Source of the DNA: an uncultured Rhodospirillaceae bacterium
Lineage (GTDB): Bacteria > Pseudomonadota > Alphaproteobacteria > RF32 > CAG-239
Assembly: GCA_900313155.1 (NCBI GenBank)
Contig: OMQE01000049.1
Coordinates: 1 to 16,999 of the forward strand
Direction of reading: 5' to 3'
Length of the DNA: 16,999 nucleotides
Shown here: piece after piece, positions 7,657 to 14,044 of the stretch
Layout of the letters: the number at the start of each line of letters is the position of its first letter
Numbering within the stretch: position 1 is the first letter of the stretch
The notes under the pieces: model-generated
Databases searched by the model: none
Told to the model about the DNA's origin: nothing
The model's input: the letters and a program-made list of their open reading frames with translations, nothing else
Made by a program: the position numbers and the translations under genes

Positions 7657-8371
7657 GGAAATGACCGTTAGCATCAGCGATTTATGCAAAAACTACGGCA
7701 CCATTAATGCTTCATCACACATCAGCCTGAATGCTTATCGGGGCGAAATTATTGCTCTTTTGGGACCAAACGGTGCCGGTAAATCAACCTTAATGAATAT
7801 GGTGGCCGGTTTTTTGGCGCCAAGTTCGGGCAAAATAGAAGTGATGGGAAAAGATATTGCCTTGTTTCCGATTGAGGCCAAACAGAATATCGGTTTTCTA
7901 CCGGAAGGTTCGCCCTTATATCCGGATTTGAGTGTTAAAATGTTCCTTAATTATATGGCAGAACTTCGCGGTGAAAGCAAAAAGGCTGTGCAAAATGTGG
8001 CCGCTATTGCCAATATTAAAGAAGTGATGGAACAAAAAATAGAAACGCTGTCCAAAGGCTATTTACGCCGTGTTGGTTTTGCACAAAGCCTTTTGGGTAA
8101 TCCGCCGATTTTGTTGCTTGATGAACCAACCGACGGTTTAGACCCTAATCAAAAGGACTATATGCGCCGACTGATTAAACAAATGTCTGAAGATAAAACC
8201 ATTATGATTTCAACCCATTTGTTGGAAGAGGCAGAAACTTTGGCTACGCGTATTGTGCTTTTGGATAAGGGAAGCATAAAAGCAGACGGAAACTTAAAAC
8301 AAATATTGCAAAAGGCAAACGCTACCGATTTGGCAAGCGCTTTTCGCCAATTAACGGCAAAGGAGGCATAA
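7643..8371 (+). CDS. ABC transporter ATP-binding protein, GldA-like
   Basis: The 242-residue cytoplasmic ATPase powers the membrane protein encoded next. It has Walker A GPNGAGKST (41-49), the signature LSKGY (136-140, the variant usual in GldA/ABC-2-type exporters instead of LSGGQ), Walker B ILLLDEP (156-162) and the switch His in STHLLEEAE (H192). The Q-loop position is occupied by LPEG, also usual in this subfamily. All catalytic residues are intact. The start is decided by a strong GGAGGAG (7630-7636) 6 nt before the ATG; this site lies inside the end of the kinase-like gene, so translation of the two is coupled. Its TAA is directly followed by the ATG of the permease fusion, with AGGAGG in between the last codons. 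Substrate is unknown; Gld names reflect homology to a Bacteroidetes gliding system, not a gliding function here. Confidence 0.93.
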   Translation: MKKTKEMTVSISDLCKNYGTINASSHISLNAYRGEIIALLGPNGAGKSTLMNMVAGFLAPSSGKIEVMGKDIALFPIEAKQNIGFLPEGSPLYPDLSVKMFLNYMAELRGESKKAVQNVAAIANIKEVMEQKIETLSKGYLRRVGFAQSLLGNPPILLLDEPTDGLDPNQKDYMRRLIKQMSEDKTIMISTHLLEEAETLATRIVLLDKGSIKADGNLKQILQKANATDLASAFRQLTAKEA

Positions 8372-11300
8372 ATGCAAAAACTTTGGATTGTGACCAAAAA
8401 CGAGCTGATGCGCTATTTTGTTTCGCCTTTAGCCTATGTTTATTTGCTGTGTTTTCTGATTTTGAACGCTTCGTTTGCCATATATTTCGGTGATTTTTTT
8501 AACCGTGGCGAGGCTGATTTGTTACCAATGTTTGCTTTTCAACCGTGGCTTTATTTATTGTTTATTCCAGGAATATCCATGCGCTTATGGGCAGAAGAAT
8601 TTCGCCACAAGACCGTGGTGCAAATTGTTACTCAGCCGGTTTCAATCCGCACTCTGGTTTTGGGTAAATTTTTAGCTTCGTGGCTATTTTGCGCTCTAGC
8701 GCTTGTCGGCACATTTCCGTTTTGGCTGACTGTTAATATTTTAGGCGCACCGGATAACGGGGTAATTGCTATGGGATATGTGGCAAGCTTTGCGCTTGCA
8801 GGGTGTATGCTTGCCATTTCGCAAACCATGTCGGCATTAACCAAAAATCAGGTGATTGCTTTAGTGCTGGCTGTTATTGCCAATTTGTTTTTCTTTTGGA
8901 GCGGTGTGGAATATATCTTGTCTTTTTTCCGTCTGTTTTTACCGGATAGCGCCATTGATGTTATTGCTTCATTTAGTTTTATCAGCCACTTTGACACCTT
9001 AACACGCGGTCTTTTGGAACTGCGTGATGTGCTGTTTTTTGCCTCTGTTTTGGTGTTTTTCAACTTTACAACTGTTTTAATTGTCAATTTTAAAACCGCC
9101 GGCACTTCCGGTTGGCTCAAAGCAACCGGACAACGCTACTATTTGGTAGCATGGCTGTTTTTGCTTATCGGCTTTTTTGGTTTTAACATCTTGGCAAATA
9201 ATACGGCACGCCAAATTCAATATGATGCCACAGAGGAAAAAATATTCACTTTAACTGACGGAACCAAAGATGTTTTGCGTCAATTACCGGAGCCTGTGGT
9301 GGCTAAGCTCTATTTCTCGCCAATTTTGGAACAGCGCAATCCGGATTTGCGTATAATGTTTGATAATGTACGTATTTTGCTTCAAAAATATAAAGCGGCG
9401 TCTGGTGGCAAGTTTGACTATAAAGTTTATTACCCAAAGTTTTTAAGCACGGAAGAAGATATTGCTTTAGCCGATGGTGTTCAGGCTGTTCCGCTGATAG
9501 ATTTGAACCAAAATGCCCTGTTTGGCTTAACCCTTGAAGATACCTTGCAAAACAAAGCGGTTATTCCGTTTTTCACCCAAGCCGAACAAGGTGCTTTGGA
9601 ACAGCAAATTACGGCTAAATTATATCAGATGTTTCATCAAAAGAAAACAGTTGGTATTGTTGCCGGTGTGCCGCTTTTCGGTTCTTCCGAAGGCGATGGA
9701 ACGTATATTCGCGACCCATGGGAAATTATCAAAACATTGAAGCAAAGTTATGATGTTTTGCACCTGACCAAGCCGGAAGATTTTGAGCAAAAATTTGATG
9801 CTTTGATTTTGTTCGCACCAAAAAATTTGAGCGCCGAAATTGTGGAACAAATCAAAAAATATTCTCGTGCCGGCGGCAGTTTTTTGCTCATTTTGGATCC
9901 GGTTAACGAAACATCTCGCCTCTATTCTTATGAAAATGCCACGATTGAAAGCACTTCTCTGGGAGAATTGGCCGATTTTTGGGGAATTAAGTTTTATGAA
10001 AATTATGTTGTTGCTGATTTACAAAATTCCATTACCGTTGATGCCACAATCAACTACAATACCAATCCGGTATTTACCCAAGATGTTATACAGTTCAAAG
10101 TACCGAAAGAAAATATGAATCCAAAACACCCGATAACGCGTCATTTGCACGAGTTGATGTTAGCTTCCGCTTCGGTTATTATGCCAGATATCGCACGCTT
10201 TGAGGCCGGTAAAATTAAGTTCACGCCACTGTTGAAAGCCGGTGATGTTTCGGCAATAATTACCTCGGAAGTGGTTACCGAGGGGCTTAATCCGCAAGAT
10301 GTCTTGCGTTATTTTGAAGCCGACGACAATCAAAAAATTTTGGCAGCCGAAGTGGCCGGTCGAGAAGCCGATAATCCGTTTCAAATGATTGTGGTGACCG
10401 ATTCAGACTTTTTATACGATTCGTTTTGGGCTGATAAACAACATTTTTTGGAAAAAGAATATACTTATAACAGTTTTGATAATGCCAATTTTTTTCTTAA
10501 TGCGATAGACTATTTAACGCTTGACCAGACCATGCTTAAATTACGCGGTAAAAAAATGACTTCCCGCCGTTTTAAGGATATTGAAAATTTGCGCAGGCAA
10601 AATTCGTTTGACTTCAAACAGCGCGAAAATGCCATTTTTGATGAAATCAACACTGCAAAAAAAGCGTTGCAGGAAGTTTGGAACAAAAAAGATTTTGAAG
10701 AACGCGAGTCATTTACCGCAGATGAATTGGCGGCTATTTCCGGTGTGCGGCAAAAGCTGAATGACTTGCGCCAACAGTTAAGTGATTTACGTTACGCTGC
10801 ATATAATGACATTCGTCAAATTGCCGATAAGGTGGCTGTTTTCAATATTGCCATGGTGCCTGCTGTTATTGTTCTTGGGTTGCTTTTACATCTTGCATGG
10901 CGCCGTCGTCGACAGAAAAAAATAACGTTACCATCTGCCGGTTTTGACCGTCGCTTGTTTAAACTTGGTTTGCTTTGCGTTATGCTTTTGGTACTTGGTA
11001 TGGGGTCGGTATATTGGCAAAATCGCAGTGATATTGATACTTATGAAAATAAGCCGGTTTTTCCGAAAATAGGTGCGGAACTGAACAATATCGATCAAGT
11101 TGTCTTAAAAACCAACAAGCAAACCCTAACCTTTACGCTGAATAAAGACGGCGACCATATATGGCACTTATCCGAAATGGCTGATTTGCCTGTATATCAA
11201 GAACGTATCCGTCGCCTTTTAACCACCATTGCCAACGCCACATATTTTGCGCGCAAATCTAACAAAGCCCAAAATTTGGCCATGTTTAATTTAGCACCGA

Positions 11301-11854
11301 TTGAAGATGAAAATTCAAATGTGACGGAAGTTGTTTTACAAACCGACAAAAAAGAAGTTGCACGTTTTTATTTGGGCGATATCAATGTTGATGTGGGGCG
11401 AGGTGCCACGGCAGCATACATCCGTTTTGCCGACCAGTTCCAAGTGTGGGAAATCAGGGCTGATTTTGTGGATATGAATACAGACTGGCACAACTGGACT
11501 TATGCACATTTATGGGATTTGCGTTTTGGTCGTTTGGCGGCTTCGTATAGCGATGAACATGAAGACCAACGCAAAATGATTATCTTAAAAGAACTGCTCA
11601 ACACACCGATTTTGTCCGTATCGGATATGCCAAACGGCAAGCCGGAACTGGTTATTCCGCTGGCTATTGAAGACGGTAATCGGGTGACTATATCTTTTTA
11701 TAAAAGTGCCGAAAATAGAGCGTATGCGGTTTTTGATTTTGATAAAAACAACCAAAACCAACACTTAAAACTCTTTGCCCAATATTTGAAAGACAAAGCC
11801 GTAGAAATTGAGCCGGCAAAATTGGAGAAAATTCGTGATATTATCAAACTCTGA
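8372..11854 (+). CDS. Fusion of GldF-like ABC permease, GldG-like protein and DUF4340-like domain
   Basis: One 1160-residue protein joins three parts that are usually separate. Residues 1-245 are an ABC-2-type permease like GldF, with about six membrane segments (roughly 18-40, 55-73, 98-120, 133-152, 160-180, 219-240). Residues 250-848 resemble GldG: a membrane segment at 257-275, a large presumed periplasmic region with RQIQYDATEEKIFTLTDGTK (280-299) and AGGSFLLILDP (500-510), a charged helical stretch (750-820) and a closing membrane segment (823-843) followed by WRRRR. Residues 860-1160 are a membrane segment (862-881) plus a beta-rich domain with the look of DUF4340, including WHLSEMADLPVYQERIRRLL (931-950). 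The AGGAGG at 8361-8366 and the absence of any gap to the ATPase gene show one transporter complex. A7 at 10916-10922 lies exactly at the GldG/DUF4340 join; losing one A would create a stop there. Domain names are from memory of the families; fusion boundaries are approximate. Confidence 0.88.
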   Translation: MQKLWIVTKNELMRYFVSPLAYVYLLCFLILNASFAIYFGDFFNRGEADLLPMFAFQPWLYLLFIPGISMRLWAEEFRHKTVVQIVTQPVSIRTLVLGKFLASWLFCALALVGTFPFWLTVNILGAPDNGVIAMGYVASFALAGCMLAISQTMSALTKNQVIALVLAVIANLFFFWSGVEYILSFFRLFLPDSAIDVIASFSFISHFDTLTRGLLELRDVLFFASVLVFFNFTTVLIVNFKTAGTSGWLKATGQRYYLVAWLFLLIGFFGFNILANNTARQIQYDATEEKIFTLTDGTKDVLRQLPEPVVAKLYFSPILEQRNPDLRIMFDNVRILLQKYKAASGGKFDYKVYYPKFLSTEEDIALADGVQAVPLIDLNQNALFGLTLEDTLQNKAVIPFFTQAEQGALEQQITAKLYQMFHQKKTVGIVAGVPLFGSSEGDGTYIRDPWEIIKTLKQSYDVLHLTKPEDFEQKFDALILFAPKNLSAEIVEQIKKYSRAGGSFLLILDPVNETSRLYSYENATIESTSLGELADFWGIKFYENYVVADLQNSITVDATINYNTNPVFTQDVIQFKVPKENMNPKHPITRHLHELMLASASVIMPDIARFEAGKIKFTPLLKAGDVSAIITSEVVTEGLNPQDVLRYFEADDNQKILAAEVAGREADNPFQMIVVTDSDFLYDSFWADKQHFLEKEYTYNSFDNANFFLNAIDYLTLDQTMLKLRGKKMTSRRFKDIENLRRQNSFDFKQRENAIFDEINTAKKALQEVWNKKDFEERESFTADELAAISGVRQKLNDLRQQLSDLRYAAYNDIRQIADKVAVFNIAMVPAVIVLGLLLHLAWRRRRQKKITLPSAGFDRRLFKLGLLCVMLLVLGMGSVYWQNRSDIDTYENKPVFPKIGAELNNIDQVVLKTNKQTLTFTLNKDGDHIWHLSEMADLPVYQERIRRLLTTIANATYFARKSNKAQNLAMFNLAPIEDENSNVTEVVLQTDKKEVARFYLGDINVDVGRGATAAYIRFADQFQVWEIRADFVDMNTDWHNWTYAHLWDLRFGRLAASYSDEHEDQRKMIILKELLNTPILSVSDMPNGKPELVIPLAIEDGNRVTISFYKSAENRAYAVFDFDKNNQNQHLKLFAQYLKDKAVEIEPAKLEKIRDIIKL

Positions 11855-12758
11855 AATTGTTTTGAAAAAACTGGCAGCCATCGCCAGTGTTGCAACGGCA
11901 TTGGTGCTGTGTATTATTAAGGCTGCAGCGGTGATATATACCGGTTCGCTTTCTGTTTTGAGTTCAATGATAGACAGCTGCGCCGATGTTCTTTCATCTA
12001 TGATAACTTTTGTGGCGGTGCGCTTTTCCGACAAACCGCTGACCGAACACCATCGATACGGATACGGCAAGGCCGAAGCGGTGAGTGCACTGGTGCAAGC
12101 GGCGTTTATTGCCGGTTCAGCCGGATTTATCTTTTATGATGGCGTTGGTCGTTTTATTCATCCTGTGGTGGTTCAACAAACTTCGGTGGGCTTGGTTGTT
12201 ATGTTTGTCAGCCTTTTTCTCACTTTTGGTCTGATAGCATTTCAAAAATTTGTAGTGACAAAAACTAAATCAAAAGCCATAGAGGCTGATAGTGCGCATT
12301 ATGTTGTAGATGTTTTGAGTAATTTTTCGGTTATATTGTCGTTGTTTGTGGTCAGATATTTGCATTGGCAGTGGTTTGATGCTTTAACGGCGCTGATGAT
12401 ATCGGTATATTTGATTATCAATGCCGGCAAATTGGCGTACGAGGCTTTGTCTGAAATTACCGACGCCGAAGTCGACGACAAAATTAAATTACATATTATA
12501 GAGCTTGTCTGCTCGGTTGACGGGGTGAGAGGGTATCATGATTTCAGAAGTCGTATTTCAGGTGCGCGAATGTTTATTGAAATTCATTTGGAACTTGACG
12601 GTAATTCGACTTTGTATGAAACTCATGCCATTGCCGATAAAGCCGAAGAAAAAATTATGACGGCATACCCACATGCGCAAGTCATCATTCATCAGGATCC
12701 GTATGGCATTAAAGAAAACAGACTGGACCACCAAATCAGCGGTCAGTGCGGTATATAA
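11835..12758 (+). CDS. Cation diffusion facilitator, FieF/YiiP-like divalent metal efflux protein
   Basis: An inner-membrane metal/proton antiporter of 307 residues with six expected membrane helices and a C-terminal cytoplasmic domain (about 210-300). The transport-site residues match the FieF pattern: D47 and D51 in helix 2 (MIDSCADVL) and H155 and D159 in helix 5 (DSAHYVVDV). This D-D-H-D set is usual for Zn/Fe/Cd exporters. In the HHRYGYGKAE segment the position of a second-site histidine in YiiP is Tyr (Y77), so that site is probably not conserved. A TTG at 11808 would give a longer form, but the GTG at 11835 has GGAG 7 nt upstream and matches the family N-terminus, so I chose it. The gene overlaps the end of the fusion gene by 20 nt, so it belongs to the same operon; a metabolic link is not evident. 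Confidence 0.9.
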   Translation: MILSNSEIVLKKLAAIASVATALVLCIIKAAAVIYTGSLSVLSSMIDSCADVLSSMITFVAVRFSDKPLTEHHRYGYGKAEAVSALVQAAFIAGSAGFIFYDGVGRFIHPVVVQQTSVGLVVMFVSLFLTFGLIAFQKFVVTKTKSKAIEADSAHYVVDVLSNFSVILSLFVVRYLHWQWFDALTALMISVYLIINAGKLAYEALSEITDAEVDDKIKLHIIELVCSVDGVRGYHDFRSRISGARMFIEIHLELDGNSTLYETHAIADKAEEKIMTAYPHAQVIIHQDPYGIKENRLDHQISGQCGI

Positions 12759-12776
12759 AAGCTATAATTTGCATAT

Positions 12777-12804
12777 AAATTTACCGTCACTCTAAATTTT
12801 TTTT
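12777..12804 (+). terminator. Possible weak terminator after the CDF gene
   Basis: AAATTTA (12777-12783) can pair with TAAATTT (12793-12799) across a 9-nt loop, followed by five more T residues. The stem is A-T only, so it would be weak; it is the only candidate before the next promoter. Confidence 0.35.
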
Positions 12805-12856
12805 ACTTTAATCAAATGAAGTGTTGGGACATTTAGATATCAAATGTTGTTTTTGC

Positions 12857-12885
12857 TTGCCAAAAACAAAAAACAATGATAAAAT
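12857..12885 (+). promoter_or_regulatory. Sigma70-type promoter for the 133-residue membrane protein
   Basis: TTGCCA (12857-12862), a 17-nt spacer and TAAAAT (12880-12885) lie 22 nt before the ATG at 12908, giving a predicted start near 12892 and a short leader carrying AAGG. Confidence 0.6.
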
Positions 12886-12907
12886 TTAGGTAATTAAAAT
12901 AAGGTTT

Positions 12908-13309
12908 ATGGTTGATTATTTAGAGCTTTTATGGGGTCTACGGTGGTGGATTCTTATCCCCGCCGTAGGCATCGTGGGCATCAAGGAGCAAGGTTTTAAA
13001 AACGGCTCTGCGTGGTTTGTGCTGGGGCTTATTGCCATGGCAGTATCCGCGTATATATGCCCACTTATTGGGGAGATTTTTTGCGCTCTGTTTATTACAG
13101 ATGGCAAACTCTCCAAAGTTTTGAAGACCACACTTTATGCCCTCGTTGGCATAATGATTGTGGTCGGAATTAATAAAATAAGTTTTTTTGTTTTTATGGT
13201 GGTGATGGCAATCGTAGGATGCTACGTCATACATAAGATTTATAGAAATTTTTATCCTAAGCGGATAATAGCAATGCCAAAAATAAAAACAAAAAAATTT
13301 AAACTTTAA
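12908..13309 (+). CDS. Small integral membrane protein of unknown function
   Basis: A 133-residue protein with three or four hydrophobic segments (about 11-25, 35-56, 73-88 and 90-109) and a strongly basic tail (KIKTKKFKL). The N-terminal segment holds WGLRWW, and a short loop, GIKEQGFKNG, separates the first two segments. Nothing identifies a catalytic site or transporter signature, and I do not recognise the family. It is preceded by its own promoter (12857-12885), has AAGG 4 nt before the ATG, and is followed at once by a strong terminator, so it forms a single-gene unit between the CDF gene and rpoZ. A minus-strand ORF covers the same stretch, but promoter, ribosome site and terminator all favour the plus strand. 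Confidence 0.75.
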   Translation: MVDYLELLWGLRWWILIPAVGIVGIKEQGFKNGSAWFVLGLIAMAVSAYICPLIGEIFCALFITDGKLSKVLKTTLYALVGIMIVVGINKISFFVFMVVMAIVGCYVIHKIYRNFYPKRIIAMPKIKTKKFKL

Positions 13310-13311
13310 AG

Positions 13312-13368
13312 CACCTTGGCGACAGTTTGTGTATTTGCTGTTCAAACTTTTCGCCAAGGTGTTTTTTT
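13312..13368 (+). terminator. Rho-independent terminator with two stacked stems
   Basis: An 11-bp perfect outer stem (13312-13322 with 13351-13361) is followed by seven T residues. Inside the loop, AGTTTG (13324-13329) pairs with CAAACT (13343-13348), extending the hairpin. It starts 3 nt after the stop codon of the membrane protein gene. Confidence 0.92.
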
Positions 13369-13423
13369 ATGGCTTATTTTAGTGAGCCTGACCTAAAAAA
13401 CATAAAAAATATAAAGAAAATTG

Positions 13424-13452
13424 TTGCATTTACAAAACAGAGTCTGTATAAC
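13424..13452 (+). promoter_or_regulatory. Sigma70-type promoter for rpoZ
   Basis: TTGCAT (13424-13429), a 17-nt spacer and TATAAC (13447-13452) predict a start near 13459, about 30 nt before the rpoZ ATG; AAAGG at 13477-13481 is the ribosome site. Confidence 0.65.
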
Positions 13453-13488
13453 TTCATCAAAGATTAACTTTTTTACAAAGGTATAAAA

Positions 13489-13953
13489 ATGGCTAGAGTT
13501 ACTGTTGAAGATTGTATTGATAAAATTCCGAATCGTTATGATTTGGTGCTGATTGCGGCTCAACGTGCACGTGATATTTCTTCCGGCGCACCGCTTTGCG
13601 TTGATAGAGATAACGACAAAAATTCTGTTGTGGCCTTGCGCGAAATTGCCGAAAATCGCGTCAGCATTGAAAATTTGCAAAAGTCGTTGGTGATGGGCTT
13701 GCAAAAATATGTTGAAACCGAAGAAACTGACGATGAAGAAGTGGAAATTCGTTCCGCTCAGGCAGAATTGGCTGATTTAGATGAAACATTCTCCAGCGAT
13801 ATGATTAGTGATGAGGATTTAGCCGGAACAATGCAAATTCGCGGTAATGATGAAGATGACGCATTAGATTTAGATGCTGATGGCGAATTTGGCTTAGATG
13901 ATGAAGCCGACTTGGGTGATGATGATTTTGACGCTGATGATGATTTAGACTGA
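13489..13953 (+). CDS. rpoZ: RNA polymerase omega subunit with long acidic tail
   Basis: Omega helps assemble RNA polymerase by holding the beta-prime subunit and, in proteobacteria, forms part of a ppGpp-binding site. Residues 1-75 are a standard omega domain: MARVTVEDCIDKIPNRYDLV, then AAQRARDISSG, VALREIAENRVS. The protein is 154 residues, against about 90 in E. coli and usually 100-135 in alphaproteobacteria. The extra length is an acidic tail: 36 of residues 76-154 are Asp or Glu and only two are basic, and the last 34 residues (121-154) contain 20 acidic and no basic residues. The tail is built of GAT/GAA-rich repeats and is probably disordered. The neighbour rsh makes and degrades ppGpp, the usual alphaproteobacterial pairing. 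A terminator separates the two genes. Confidence 0.94.
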   Translation: MARVTVEDCIDKIPNRYDLVLIAAQRARDISSGAPLCVDRDNDKNSVVALREIAENRVSIENLQKSLVMGLQKYVETEETDDEEVEIRSAQAELADLDETFSSDMISDEDLAGTMQIRGNDEDDALDLDADGEFGLDDEADLGDDDFDADDDLD

Positions 13954-13979
13954 TTTGCAGTGCAAAATTAACCTTTATT

Positions 13980-14024
13980 AAAGCAAAACATGATATCTTC
14001 GCAATATATGTTTTGCTTTTTTTT
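13980..14024 (+). terminator. Rho-independent terminator between rpoZ and rsh
   Basis: A 12-bp perfect stem (13980-13991 with 14008-14019) is followed by an uninterrupted run of T to 14024. Only 20 nt separate the T-run from the rsh ATG, so rsh must rely on read-through or on a promoter inside or upstream of the hairpin. Confidence 0.88.
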
Positions 14025-14044
14025 ATGAAGTGCAGAGGTAGAAA

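Noticed and set aside
11808..11834. TTG start giving a 9-residue longer CDF protein
   Set aside because: The GTG at 11835 has GGAG at ideal spacing and fits the family N-terminus; the TTG has no ribosome site.
12847..12869. A 9-bp hairpin (TTGTTTTTG with CAAAAACAA) as a terminator after the CDF gene
   Set aside because: It is A/T-rich and followed by A residues on the plus strand, with no T-run on either strand in the right place. It overlaps the -35 of the next gene instead.
12938..13357. 139-codon minus-strand ORF overlapping the 133-residue membrane protein
   Set aside because: Promoter, ribosome site and terminator all support the plus strand. The minus frame begins inside the terminator hairpin and its product is rich in His, Asn and Lys without pattern.
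13954..13966. Short palindrome TTTGCA-G-TGCAAA right after the rpoZ stop as an operator
   Set aside because: It is only 6 bp per arm, found once, and AT-rich palindromes are expected by chance here.
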